From Roseobacter sp. (GTDB lineage: Bacteria; Pseudomonadota; Alphaproteobacteria; Rhodobacterales; Rhodobacteraceae): a stretch of 64,000 nucleotides of DNA. Numbering within the stretch: the first letter of the stretch is position 1; every line of letters begins with the position of its first letter. The DNA lies in NCBI GenBank assembly GCA_002731875.1, contig PCCY01000028.1:1-64000 (forward strand), read 5' to 3'. The translations under genes were made by a program, and so were the position numbers. This document shows positions 25,758-35,270 of the stretch, in pieces. The notes beneath the pieces are model-generated. The model was not told the origin of the DNA, ran no database searches, and saw nothing but the letters and a program-made list of their open reading frames with translations.

Positions 25758-27296
25758 ATGACCATTCTTACTCCTCATCGCTCAGGTGGTCGCGCCGCCC
25801 GCCGTGCTGCGCGTGCCGCCCCATTAGCCGATCACCTGCGCCCGGTGCGCCCGGGACAGTCTGGCGGCACTTACACTCCGTTGACCCAGGCCGGCATGGA
25901 CCGGATCCATCAAGCCGCGCTCGATGCGCTGGAGCAGATCGGGCTTGCCGACGCACCGCCATCCGGCATCGCCCATATGACGCGCGCAGGTGCCATCCTT
26001 GGTGATGACGGCCGGGTGCGATTCCCCCGGGCGCTGATCGAAGACGCCATTGCCAAGGCCAACCGGTCTGTCACCCTGCATGCACGTGACCCCAGACATG
26101 ACCTGCACCTTAGCGGCACCAAGGTTCATTACGGTACCGCCGGTGCAGCTGTGCATCTGGTTGATGTGGACGGACGAACCTATCGGGAATGCGGGGTGCA
26201 GGATCTTCATGACGCCGCGCGGATCTGCGACCAGCTCGACAATCTGCACTTTGTTCAGCGCCCCATGGTGTGCCGCGATATTCCCGATAACCTCGAGATG
26301 GACCTGAACACGATCTATGCCTGCTGTGCCGGTACCACCAAACACGTCGGTGTTTCTTTTACGGAACCCTCTTTCGTGCCGCATGGCCTCGAGATGCTGC
26401 ATATGATCGCCGGCGGCGAGGACAAATGGCGTGAACGACCTTTTGTGTCGAACTCGAACTGTTTTGTTGTACCGCCGATGAAATTCGCCACAGAAAGCTG
26501 CCTGGTGATGGAGGCATTGATCGAAGGCGGCATGCCGATCCTGTTGCTTTCGGCTGGTCAGGCCGGTGCGACCGCCCCTGCCCCCATCGCCGGTGCGATC
26601 GTTCAAGCCGTCGCCGAATGTCTTGCCGGGCTGGTTTATGTCAACGCGATCAAACCCGGTCACCCCGCGATCTTTGGTACCTGGCCCTTTGTCAGCGACC
26701 TGCGCACCGGTGCCATGTCAGGGGGATCTGGCGAACAGGCCCTGCTGACGGCCGGTTGTGCCCAGATGCACCACTACTACGATCTGCCCGGCGGGGCGGC
26801 GGCGGGAATCGCGGACGCCAAACTGCCGGACATGCAGGCAGGATGGGAACAGGCGATGTCGAATGTCATGGCCGGCATGTCGGGCTTGAACATGGTCTAC
26901 GAGGCAGCGGGCATGCACGCGTCGTTGTTGGGGTTTTGTCTCGAATCGCTGATTTTGGGCGATGATCTGATCGGACAGGCGTTGCGCTGCGTACGCGGCA
27001 TCGAAGTCACCGAGGACAGCGTCAGCCTGGAAGTGATGCGAGCGACGTGCATCGGCGGTCCGGGTCACTATCTGGGATCGGACCAGACGCTGAACCTGAT
27101 GCAGACCGAATACATCTATCCCGCGCTCGGTGATCGCACCTCGCCCAAGGAATGGGCCGAACTGGGCAAGCCCGACCTGATTGCAAAGGCAAAGGCCCGC
27201 AAGGAACAGATCTTGTCAGAGCGGTCAGCAGCGAGGTTCGACCCGCAGACAGACCAGATGATCCGTGATCGGTTCAACATTCATCTGCCTGCATAA
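25758..27296 (+). CDS. Trimethylamine methyltransferase (MttB) family protein
   Basis: A 512-residue TIM-barrel corrinoid methyltransferase homologue. Recognisable segments include DALEQIGLADAPPSG, VHYGTAGAAVHLVDVDGRTY, PAPIAGAIVQAVAECLAGLVY and GGPGHYLGSDQTLNLMQTEY. There is no in-frame amber codon, so it is not a pyrrolysine enzyme. It belongs to the large non-Pyl MttB group, some of whose members demethylate glycine betaine or similar quaternary amines. No corrinoid protein gene lies beside it, which leaves the methyl acceptor open. Start at MTILTPHRSGG by family length. Roseobacters often carry several of these. Confidence 0.88.
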   Translation: MTILTPHRSGGRAARRAARAAPLADHLRPVRPGQSGGTYTPLTQAGMDRIHQAALDALEQIGLADAPPSGIAHMTRAGAILGDDGRVRFPRALIEDAIAKANRSVTLHARDPRHDLHLSGTKVHYGTAGAAVHLVDVDGRTYRECGVQDLHDAARICDQLDNLHFVQRPMVCRDIPDNLEMDLNTIYACCAGTTKHVGVSFTEPSFVPHGLEMLHMIAGGEDKWRERPFVSNSNCFVVPPMKFATESCLVMEALIEGGMPILLLSAGQAGATAPAPIAGAIVQAVAECLAGLVYVNAIKPGHPAIFGTWPFVSDLRTGAMSGGSGEQALLTAGCAQMHHYYDLPGGAAAGIADAKLPDMQAGWEQAMSNVMAGMSGLNMVYEAAGMHASLLGFCLESLILGDDLIGQALRCVRGIEVTEDSVSLEVMRATCIGGPGHYLGSDQTLNLMQTEYIYPALGDRTSPKEWAELGKPDLIAKAKARKEQILSERSAARFDPQTDQMIRDRFNIHLPA

Positions 27297-27357
27297 AACA
27301 ATGCACCACCCTGTGGCCTTCATCTGTTGATGTGCTAAATTCCCGGCCACAGGGGTC

Positions 27358-28752
27358 ATGACCCCAAGCATGACGCAAGGGTTGCCAGTGATCTCGTTTA
27401 TTACCACCCACATCGAAGTCGTAGGTCTTATCTTTCTGACTTTGTTCGTGGCCTTCATTCTTTTGCAGCAGCGCCGCAGCCCACAATCTACTGTCGCATG
27501 GATATTGTTTCTTATCATGCTGCCGTATGTTGCGGCCCCATTGTTTCTGGGTCTCGGGTTTCGCAAGCAGGGAAACCGGTATGAGCCGGTATTGTTCACC
27601 ACGAAAGAAGAGCCGCCCACACCCGTTCACGCGCTTGATGCGACCTTTCAGCACTTCATGATGCCCCCTGCTCTCGAGGCTCAAAGGCTAACTTTGCTTG
27701 ACACGCCGCAACTGGCGTTTCAGGCGGCCCTGGACACGATCGACAGTGCGGAACACAGCATTGATGTGCTTTTCTATATCATCGCGAATGACGGTACCGC
27801 CAAACATTTCGTCCAAGCGTTGACCGACAAGGCCAGAAAAGGCGTTCATGTCCGATTGCTCATGGACCGTCTGGGGACGCTGCGAGGTCCACACGAGGCA
27901 TTGAAGGCACTGAAGGCCGCAGGCGGAGAGGTTTTGTTTTTCTCGCCGATCCTGCAATTGCCGGGCACAGGCCATCTGAACCTGCGCAACCATCGTAAGA
28001 TGATCATCGCCGATAATGCGCGGGCTTTCTCCGGCGGTATGAATGTCGCGGACCACTACATGACCCATACGCCAAAACCGGGGCATTGGGTGGACCTCGC
28101 GTTCACCCTCGAAGGGCTTTCGGTGCAGTCCTTTTGCGATGTGTTCCGGTCCGATTGGGAAGTCGCCTCGGGCACGCCGACGCCACAGGTTGTCACCCCA
28201 GCCCCCAAGACAGGCGGAAACGCTACGGTGCAGCTTGTTCCTTCCGGGCCCGACATTGCCGAAGACCCGCTGCATGACGGACTGATCCGCGCCATCCACC
28301 TGGCGGAATCGCGCATCTGGATCGCGACCCCCTATTTCGTCCCGACCGAGGCATTGGCCAATGCCCTGCGTATCGCATCACGCCGTGGTGTGGATGTTCG
28401 GATAATCGTGCCTCAGAAATCCAATCAGCGGATCGCCGATTTCGCGCGCGGGGGGTTTTTGCGTGACGTTCAGGAAGCCGGGGCAGAGATTCACTTTTTC
28501 AAACCGTCGATGATCCACGCCAAGGCCGCGTTGATCGACGATGTCGGCATCGTCGGCACCGCCAACTTTGACGTGCGCAGCATGCTTCTCAACTTTGAGG
28601 TGATGCTGTTCCTTTATGACGCACCGAGCGTGACGACGCTGACGGAATGGTTTCTGGAGCGGCAAGGCGATTGCCACAACGTCGTACGCAACGTCACCTT
28701 GATCAGACGCTTGGCCGAAGGCGTCTTTCGCATCGGAGCACCAGTCTTGTGA
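27358..28752 (+). CDS. cls: Cardiolipin synthase-type phospholipase D family protein
   Basis: Makes cardiolipin from phosphatidylglycerol at the inner membrane. The 464 residues begin with two membrane segments (VVGLIFLTLFVAFILLQ and VAWILFLIMLPYVAAPLFL) and carry two HKD motifs: NHRKMIIADNARAFSGG at about 220 and IHAKAALIDDVGIVGTANFD at about 385. That two-helix plus two-HKD layout is the bacterial Cls form. Its stop overlaps the next gene's GTG start. MTQGLPV four codons in is an alternative start. Confidence 0.9.
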   Translation: MTPSMTQGLPVISFITTHIEVVGLIFLTLFVAFILLQQRRSPQSTVAWILFLIMLPYVAAPLFLGLGFRKQGNRYEPVLFTTKEEPPTPVHALDATFQHFMMPPALEAQRLTLLDTPQLAFQAALDTIDSAEHSIDVLFYIIANDGTAKHFVQALTDKARKGVHVRLLMDRLGTLRGPHEALKALKAAGGEVLFFSPILQLPGTGHLNLRNHRKMIIADNARAFSGGMNVADHYMTHTPKPGHWVDLAFTLEGLSVQSFCDVFRSDWEVASGTPTPQVVTPAPKTGGNATVQLVPSGPDIAEDPLHDGLIRAIHLAESRIWIATPYFVPTEALANALRIASRRGVDVRIIVPQKSNQRIADFARGGFLRDVQEAGAEIHFFKPSMIHAKAALIDDVGIVGTANFDVRSMLLNFEVMLFLYDAPSVTTLTEWFLERQGDCHNVVRNVTLIRRLAEGVFRIGAPVL

Positions 28753-29453
28753 CCCAGCCACCGCTTCGCATCGCCAGCTATAACATGCGCAAGGCCAAGG
28801 GGACGGACCGGCAACGCGACCCCTATCGCACCATGCGTATCGTGCGTGAACTGGCCGCCGATATTGTCGTGTTGCAAGAGGCCGATATGCGACTGGGGGC
28901 CCGTCCTTCCGCATTGCCGGTGGATGCACTAACGGCTGAGACCGGGTTGGTCGCCGTCCCTGTTCCCAGTCCGGTTAGCATAGGTTGGCACGGTAACGCT
29001 GTGCTGCTGAACCCAAAGGCAGAGATCGTGGAAGTTCAACACCTGGACCTGCCAGGCGCAGAGCCGCGCGGTGCCATGGTCGTTGATGTCGACATCACCG
29101 GGACGCCCTTGCGTATCATCGCAACCCATCTGGGCCTGATGCGCCGGTCCCGCCGTGCCCAGCTTTCGGCACTTATTGCCCACCTCGACGAACGATCGAC
29201 CCGCCCGACCCTGATCGCCGGGGACATGAACGAATGGTCTTTGAATGTTGGGCTCGGACGGCTGGCGCATCACTTTACGATCCACGCTCCGGGTAAGAGC
29301 TTTCACGCCCGCCTGCCCCTTGCCGCGTTGGACCGGATCGCGATAGACGATGCGCTAAAGCTGGTGGGCGGCGGCGTCTTCGATACACCCGAAGCGCAAC
29401 GGGCCTCGGATCACCTTCCGATATGGCTGGATTTCCAACACGCGTCAGACTGA
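28749..29453 (+). CDS. Endonuclease/exonuclease/phosphatase family protein
   Basis: A 234-residue EEP-fold hydrolase. Metal and catalytic motifs are LRIASYNMRKAKGTD, VVLQEADMRLG, LIAGDMNEWS and the final ASDHLPIWLDF. The start is GTG (VTQPPLRIAS), overlapping the cls stop as GTGA; the ATG start in the track lies 102 bases inside cls. Coupling to a cardiolipin synthase suggests a phosphodiesterase acting on lipid or nucleotide rather than a DNA repair enzyme, but this is inference. Confidence 0.85.
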   Translation: MTQPPLRIASYNMRKAKGTDRQRDPYRTMRIVRELAADIVVLQEADMRLGARPSALPVDALTAETGLVAVPVPSPVSIGWHGNAVLLNPKAEIVEVQHLDLPGAEPRGAMVVDVDITGTPLRIIATHLGLMRRSRRAQLSALIAHLDERSTRPTLIAGDMNEWSLNVGLGRLAHHFTIHAPGKSFHARLPLAALDRIAIDDALKLVGGGVFDTPEAQRASDHLPIWLDFQHASD

Positions 29454-30725
29454 GTTCTTGTGCCGCCGCACGACACTGCCGGGGCGCCCAGGCAAGCTAA
29501 GCGTCGCATCAGACCGTGGGCCACGTGCGATAACTTTGCCATTGGCGATAACGCACAGACGGTTGGCCCGCAGGCGCAGCGCTTCGATGGGGTCACCGGC
29601 GTCCAGCACCACCAGCGACGCCTTCGCCCCTACGTGAAGACCATAGTCGTGCAGCCCCATCGTGCGCGCATTGGCGTTGGTGACCATGTCGAAACATGTA
29701 CGCATTTCATCCGGGCTGGTCATTTGCGCCACGTGCAGCCCCATGAACGCCACGTCGAGCATGTCAGCCGTACCCAATGAATACCACGGGTCAAGAACGC
29801 AGTCCTGCCCCCAGCCGACGTTGATCCCCATCGCCAGCATTTCCTTGACCCTCGTCAACCCGCGGCGCTTGGGGAATGTATCGTGACGCCCCTGTAAAAC
29901 GATGTTGATCAGGGGGTTTGGAACAACGTTGATCTGTGCTTCGGCAATCAACGGCAACAGCTTGGACACGTAATAATTATCCATCGAATGCATGGATGTC
30001 AGGTGTGACCCCGTAACCCGACCGTGCAGCCCCAGGCGCGAGGTTTCAGCCGCCAGAGTTTCAATGTGGCGCGACAAAGGGTCATCGCTTTCGTCGCAAT
30101 GCATATCAACCATAAGGCCACGGGCTTCGGCGATTTCGCACAGTTCGCGCACCGATGCCGCACCGTCAGCCATTGTGCGCTCAAAATGCGGGATACCGCC
30201 CACGACGTCGACGCCCATATCCAACGCACGGATGGTATTGTCGCGCGCGGTCGGATCACGATAGAATCCGTCTTGCGGAAACGCCACCAACTGCAAGTCG
30301 ATATAATCGCTTACCTGCTCGCGAACGTGTAGCAGCGCCTCGACCCCCAAAAGCCGGTCATCGCAGGTGTCGACATGCGACCGTATCGCCAACAGCCCCA
30401 TGGATGCCGCCCAATCGCAATAATCCAGCGCTCTTGCGACGACCTCATCCTGGGTCATCACCTGTTTCAGTTCGCCCCACAGGCCGATCCCTTCCAGCAA
30501 CGTACCCGATGCGTTGATACGGGGCGTGCCATAGGACAGGGTAGCATCCATGTGAAAATGCGGATCGACAAACGGCGGGCTGACCAGATCACCGCCGGCA
30601 TCAATGACTTCAGCGGCCTCAGCATCGCCGAGCGCGTCAATAGCGCGGATCTTGCCGCCAGACATGCCAATATCGGCCACGCGCCCGTCGGGTAGCGTCC
30701 CCCCCTTGACGATCAGGTCAAACAT
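29445..30725 (-). CDS. Cytosine-deaminase-family amidohydrolase
   Basis: A 426-residue metal-dependent deaminase close in sequence to E. coli CodA. HFHMDATLSYG gives the first two His ligands, DMHCDESDDPLSRH the third His and catalytic Glu, TGSHLTSMHSM a further His, and GWGQDCVLDPWYSLGTADML the metal Asp. E. coli has HDDVFDPW at the last site: the second Asp, which contacts the pyrimidine, is Cys here. The substrate may therefore be isocytosine, creatinine or another ring. It ends the BMP transporter operon, with its ATG sharing a base with the permease stop (TGATG). It converges on the EEP gene with a nine-base overlap. Confidence 0.87.
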   Translation of the reverse strand: MFDLIVKGGTLPDGRVADIGMSGGKIRAIDALGDAEAAEVIDAGGDLVSPPFVDPHFHMDATLSYGTPRINASGTLLEGIGLWGELKQVMTQDEVVARALDYCDWAASMGLLAIRSHVDTCDDRLLGVEALLHVREQVSDYIDLQLVAFPQDGFYRDPTARDNTIRALDMGVDVVGGIPHFERTMADGAASVRELCEIAEARGLMVDMHCDESDDPLSRHIETLAAETSRLGLHGRVTGSHLTSMHSMDNYYVSKLLPLIAEAQINVVPNPLINIVLQGRHDTFPKRRGLTRVKEMLAMGINVGWGQDCVLDPWYSLGTADMLDVAFMGLHVAQMTSPDEMRTCFDMVTNANARTMGLHDYGLHVGAKASLVVLDAGDPIEALRLRANRLCVIANGKVIARGPRSDATLSLPGRPGSVVRRHKNSV

Positions 30726-31669
30726 CAGCGCTCTCCTTTGTTGAACGGTATCATCAGGGCCGCAGGAACCTGTGCGCGGCGCGACACAAGAATCAAAGCG
30801 ACAATCGACAGAATATACGGTGTCATCAGAAATATCTGATATGGGATATCGGCACCAAGGCTGGTTTGCTGGACCCGGATCTGCAACGCATCGAAACCGG
30901 CAAACAACACCGCGCCGAGCAGCGCCTTGCCGGGTTTCCACGACCCGAATACCACCAACGCAATCGCCACCCAACCCCGGCCATTCACCATTTCGAAAAA
31001 GAAACTGTCAAACGCCGACATGGTTAAAAATGCGCCCCCCATCGCCATGAAGCCGCTGCCGACAATCACCGCGCCCATGCGGATGCCCGTAACAGAAAGC
31101 CCCTGCGCGGCCACCGCCGCGGGGCTTTCGCCGGCGGCGCGCACCGCCAGCCCCAACGGGGTGCGGTACAGCATGATGCCGGTCGCCGCGACCAATGCAA
31201 ACGCCAGATAGGTAAACGGGGTCTGCGAGAACAAGGCCTGTCCCAGCACCGGAATGTCGGACAGGATCGGGATCTCGTAGGCTTGGAACGCGGCGATCTT
31301 GGGCGGGCTGGTTACCTGCGGCAACGCAAGCCGATACGCAAAATAGGTCGATGATGTCGCAAGCAGGGTCACACCCAGGCCCACCACGTGCTGCGATAGC
31401 CCGAACGGCACCGTCAAGGCGGCATGCAGCAACCCAAACAGCATCCCCACCACCATCGCCACCGCGACGCCCATCCATAGCCCGGTACCGGAATACACCG
31501 CCATCCAACCCGCGAATGCGCCCGCCACCATGATCCCTTCGATGCCGAGGTTCAAAACCCCGGCGCGTTCGCAGATTAATTCGCCCATGGTTGCGAGGAT
31601 AAGCGGTGTGGCTATGCGGATGACCGCCGCCCAAAAGCTGGCGGAAATGAGGATATCGACGATTTCCAT
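30725..31669 (-). CDS. BMP-type ABC transporter permease (second)
   Basis: A 314-residue inner membrane protein with about 9 hydrophobic segments, of the branched-chain amino acid / nucleoside permease superfamily. The segment MGELICERAGVLNLGIEGIM near residue 28 is diagnostic of nucleoside-type permeases of the BMP family, as is LGLAVRAAGESPAAVAAQGL near 170. It would pair with the permease encoded just upstream. The two genes overlap by a base at 31669. Confidence 0.93.
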   Translation of the reverse strand: MEIVDILISASFWAAVIRIATPLILATMGELICERAGVLNLGIEGIMVAGAFAGWMAVYSGTGLWMGVAVAMVVGMLFGLLHAALTVPFGLSQHVVGLGVTLLATSSTYFAYRLALPQVTSPPKIAAFQAYEIPILSDIPVLGQALFSQTPFTYLAFALVAATGIMLYRTPLGLAVRAAGESPAAVAAQGLSVTGIRMGAVIVGSGFMAMGGAFLTMSAFDSFFFEMVNGRGWVAIALVVFGSWKPGKALLGAVLFAGFDALQIRVQQTSLGADIPYQIFLMTPYILSIVALILVSRRAQVPAALMIPFNKGER

Positions 31670-32718
31670 TATTCTCTCCGCACCCGAAATCGCGTCAGCA
31701 TGATTGCAAGCACCATCAGCAACAGCGCCGTTGCCAGCATCATGTCAGCAAGGTAGGTCGGCACCGCGGCGGCGCGGCTCATGCTGTCGGCTCCTACGAA
31801 GATACCGGCCACGAACATCGCGGTAACGATCACCCCCAAGGGATTTAGCAGCGCCAGCATCGCGACGATAATGCCGGTGTAGCCAAACCCCGGAGACAGA
31901 TCGAGCGTCAGACTGCCCTTCAGCCCCGCCACTTCGCTGAACCCCGCCAGGGCCGCAAGTCCACCCGATAGCAAGGCCGTCTTGACCAGAACCCTGTTCA
32001 CCGGGATGCCCGCGAAAGCCGCCGCCGCGCGGTTCAGCCCCACGGCGCGCATTTCATAGCCTAAAGTGCTGCGCGTCTGGATCACCCACACCGCCACGGC
32101 ACAAAGGATCGCCAAGCCGAACCCCCAATGCAGTCTCAGTCCTTCAAACATCCGCGGCAAGCGCGCGTCCGCAATCAACCGCGCCGACTTGGGCCACCCC
32201 ATTCCCATCGGGTCTTTTAACGGCCCCTCAAGCAACATCGAGATGAACAGTAAGAAAATGAAATTTAGCAACAAAGTGGTCACGACTTCGTCTACACCGA
32301 AACGGGTTTTCAAGATTGCAGGGACCAGCAGAACCAGCGCCCCGGCCAGAACAGCACCGAGCGCCAGCGTCGGGATCAATGCGAAACCGGGCCAGGGTAA
32401 GGCACCCGTCCCCAATACAACAGTCACAAGCGCACCCGCATATAATTGTGCCTCGGCCCCGATATTCCAAAACCGGGCACGAAACGCGACCGCAACAGCG
32501 AGGCCGGTGAAAATCAGTGGCGTTGCCCTGTTCAGCGTTTCCAGCAGGGCGAACTTCGTTCCGAAGGCCCCTTTGATGATCAAACCCAGCACCGCAAAAG
32601 GATCTGCGCCCGCGATCATTGCAAGTAACGAAGCAATCACCACGGTTGCCGCAATGGCCAGTGCCGGCGGGACGACGCTGCGCGCAAACGAAGGGTTGGC
32701 GATCGGTTCAAGACGCAT
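31669..32718 (-). CDS. BMP-type ABC transporter permease (first)
   Basis: A 349-residue permease with many membrane spans. ARFWNIGAEAQLYAGALV and LGYEMRAVGLNRAAAAFAGI are the family landmarks, and GFGYTGIIVAMLALLNPLGV follows. It resembles the YufP/NupP half of nucleoside importers. Its start lies inside the last codons of the ATPase gene (11-base overlap), so the operon is tightly coupled. Confidence 0.93.
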   Translation of the reverse strand: MRLEPIANPSFARSVVPPALAIAATVVIASLLAMIAGADPFAVLGLIIKGAFGTKFALLETLNRATPLIFTGLAVAVAFRARFWNIGAEAQLYAGALVTVVLGTGALPWPGFALIPTLALGAVLAGALVLLVPAILKTRFGVDEVVTTLLLNFIFLLFISMLLEGPLKDPMGMGWPKSARLIADARLPRMFEGLRLHWGFGLAILCAVAVWVIQTRSTLGYEMRAVGLNRAAAAFAGIPVNRVLVKTALLSGGLAALAGFSEVAGLKGSLTLDLSPGFGYTGIIVAMLALLNPLGVIVTAMFVAGIFVGADSMSRAAAVPTYLADMMLATALLLMVLAIMLTRFRVRRE

Positions 32719-34249
32719 GTGTCACCTGTTCGTCAAACCCTTGCCCTGCCATCCAGCCGCCCAGTTCGGATGGCGATTTGGTACCGCGAAGAAACTCCGG
32801 CGATAAGCGCCCCCCTGAAATGACATGAATGACATCTGACAGCCGCATGATTTCGTCCAAATCTTCGGATATCAGCAACACCGCCGCGCCACGATCGCGT
32901 GCAGCCAGAAGTTGGCTATGCACATAATTCACCGCTCCGATATCAAGACCACGCACCGGCTGATTGGCAAGGACGATATCAGGTGCCGCTTCAAGCACGC
33001 GACCGAGTATCAGCTTTTGCATGTTGCCGCCGGAAAGCAGCCTGATACGGGTGTCTGGACCCGGACAACGAACATCGTATTTATCAATTATATCAACGGC
33101 AAAGGCGCGGGCTTTCTTCCAGTACATCCACCCAGATTTGCTGAAGTCATCCGAGTTGTAGCATTCGAGAATAGCATTTTCAGTGAGACTGAAATCCGCG
33201 ATTGTACCGGTCTTGTGCCGATCTTCGGGAATGCGGGCGATGCCCTTGTTGACCGCATCGCGGGCAGACCAGTTTTTCACGGGGTCCCCATGGTGTTCAA
33301 TCGTCCCTTCGGCAGGTGTGCACAGACCTGCCACCAGATCAGCCAGTGCAGCCTGCCCATTGCCCGACACACCGGCCAGCCCCACAATCTGCCCCGCTTT
33401 CAGGTTCAGCGAAACCCGTTTGAGACCAGGTATGCTTCCTATGTTTGGGGTGCTGACATTTTTTATTGAAAACAGGTCTCTACCAGGTGTAGCGACGGCG
33501 ATATCGGGGGCGACCGCACCGGTTCCCATCATCAAGGTTGCCAGCGCTTCCTTATCGGTGTCGGCTGTATCAACCTCGGCGACCAGCTTGCCGTGGCGCA
33601 ACACGGATACGCGGTCTGAGATAGCCATGACCTCGTGTAGTTTGTGCGAAATGAAAACAATCGATAAACCATTCGCAATTGCAAGCCGGAGCGTTGCAAA
33701 CAGATCGTCAGTCTCTTGCGGCGTCAGCACCGCTGTCGGTTCGTCCAAGATCAAAATCTTGACGTCGCGGTACAACGCCTTGAGGATCTCAACGCGTTGA
33801 CGCTCTCCGACCGTCAGGTTGGCGACGCGGGCTTCAAGGTCCACTTTAAGATTAAAATCGTCTGATATCTTTTTGATTTTTTTAGTTATTTCAGAGTTTT
33901 TCATGCTAAGCGCGAACAACGGCTGCGCCCCGAGAGAGATGTTTTCCTTAACCGTCATGTTATCGGCAAGAGTGAAATGCTGATGTACCATTCCCACACC
34001 CGCATCCAGCGCAGCGCGCGAATTCCCCGGAGGCAGGACACGTCCGAAAACCTCTACCGTTCCGCTGTCCGCCGTGTACTGGCCGAACAGGATATTCATC
34101 AAGGTGGTCTTGCCCGCGCCGTTTTCACCCAGCAGGGCGACGACCTCACCACGACGCAAAGACAAGCTGATTGCATCGTTTGCAATCAGCTTGCCAAAGC
34201 GCTTGGTAATGGCATCGAGACGAAGAACAACGTCCGCTGTGTCTCGCAT
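32708..34249 (-). CDS. BMP-type ABC transporter ATP-binding protein
   Basis: A 513-residue double ATPase, both halves in one chain as in sugar and nucleoside importers. The first half has Walker A GENGAGKTT, signature LTVGERQRVEILKAL and Walker B ILILDEPTAVLTP. The second half is degenerate at Walker A (GVSGNGQAAL) but keeps the signature-like LLSGGNMQKLILGR and ANQPVRGLDIGA. One intact and one altered site is usual for this family. The start at MRDTADVVLRL is set by family alignment; the upstream track residues overlap the binding-protein gene. Confidence 0.93.
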   Translation of the reverse strand: MRDTADVVLRLDAITKRFGKLIANDAISLSLRRGEVVALLGENGAGKTTLMNILFGQYTADSGTVEVFGRVLPPGNSRAALDAGVGMVHQHFTLADNMTVKENISLGAQPLFALSMKNSEITKKIKKISDDFNLKVDLEARVANLTVGERQRVEILKALYRDVKILILDEPTAVLTPQETDDLFATLRLAIANGLSIVFISHKLHEVMAISDRVSVLRHGKLVAEVDTADTDKEALATLMMGTGAVAPDIAVATPGRDLFSIKNVSTPNIGSIPGLKRVSLNLKAGQIVGLAGVSGNGQAALADLVAGLCTPAEGTIEHHGDPVKNWSARDAVNKGIARIPEDRHKTGTIADFSLTENAILECYNSDDFSKSGWMYWKKARAFAVDIIDKYDVRCPGPDTRIRLLSGGNMQKLILGRVLEAAPDIVLANQPVRGLDIGAVNYVHSQLLAARDRGAAVLLISEDLDEIMRLSDVIHVISGGRLSPEFLRGTKSPSELGGWMAGQGFDEQVTHAS

Positions 34250-34253
34250 CGGG

Positions 34254-35270
34254 TTAGGACGATGCAGGTTCAGCGTCGTTGATCTCGACCGTGTAATCAC
34301 CTGACATGATCTCGGCCTCGCGTTTTTTGACCAGATCCATCGCTTCGGCCGGAATCTTTCCGTCAAAGGTACCCAGCGGGGCCAGTACATTGCCCCCTTC
34401 ATTCATGAACGAATAGACGCCGTAGTCAGCAGCTTTGAAAGTACCCGCTTTTACTTCGGCAATTGCCTTGTCCAGGGTAGGTTCAAAATTCCAGATCGCC
34501 GACGCCACGACGGTTTCGGGATATTCGCTTTGCGTGTCGATGACGTTACCGATCGCCAGCACCCCTTTTTCCTTGGCGGCATCAGACACACCAAACCGTT
34601 CAGCATAAAGCATGTCAGCGCCGTTTTCGACCATCGCGAACGCCGTTTCCTTGGCTTTCGGCGGATCGAACCAAGAGCCGATGAAGCTGACCTGGAACTT
34701 GATGTCAGGGTTCATCTCTTTCGCCCCCGCCATGAACGCATTCATCAACCGGTTCACCTCGGGGATAGGAAAGCCGCCGACCATGCCGATATTGCCGGTC
34801 TTGCTCATCGATCCGGCGATAATGCCAGACAGGTACGATGCGTCCTGAATGTAGTTGTCAAACACGGCAAAATTCGGCAACGCGGCGTCTTCTTTAAAGC
34901 TCGACCCCATGAGGAAAGCCACCTCAGGATACTCCGCAGCGACTTCGCGTGCTTCTGCTTCCGCACCAAAAACTTCGCCCACAATCAGCTTGTTACCCGC
35001 TTCCGCATATTCCCGCAGCACGCGGGCGTAGTCGGTGTTACTGACGTTTTCAGAATAGACGTAAGCAATGTCGCCGCGCTCCTGGGCTGTCATCGCTGCC
35101 TTGTGAATCCGGCTGACCCACTGCTGTTCTACCGGCACGGTATAAACCCCAGCAACCTTGATTGGTTCAGCGGCCAGTACGGCGGAACCGAACGCAGTCG
35201 CAAGCAGCGCTGTAGTGGCAGTTGTCGCCAGAAAGCGGCGTCTGTTGATAGAACCTTGAAGAATTTTCAT
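34254..35270 (-). CDS. BMP-family substrate-binding protein
   Basis: Periplasmic binding lipoprotein-like receptor (Med/BMP family) of 338 residues. The N-terminus SINRRRFLATTATTALLATA with cleavage near VLAAEP is a twin-arginine signal, so it is likely exported folded. IGMVGGFPIPEVNRLMNAFMAGAKEMNP and YAERFGVSDAAKEKGVLAIGN are family hallmarks. Family members bind nucleosides or purines, and the deaminase at the operon's end agrees with nucleobase or nucleoside salvage. It is the first gene of the operon. Confidence 0.92.
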   Translation of the reverse strand: MKILQGSINRRRFLATTATTALLATAFGSAVLAAEPIKVAGVYTVPVEQQWVSRIHKAAMTAQERGDIAYVYSENVSNTDYARVLREYAEAGNKLIVGEVFGAEAEAREVAAEYPEVAFLMGSSFKEDAALPNFAVFDNYIQDASYLSGIIAGSMSKTGNIGMVGGFPIPEVNRLMNAFMAGAKEMNPDIKFQVSFIGSWFDPPKAKETAFAMVENGADMLYAERFGVSDAAKEKGVLAIGNVIDTQSEYPETVVASAIWNFEPTLDKAIAEVKAGTFKAADYGVYSFMNEGGNVLAPLGTFDGKIPAEAMDLVKKREAEIMSGDYTVEINDAEPASS

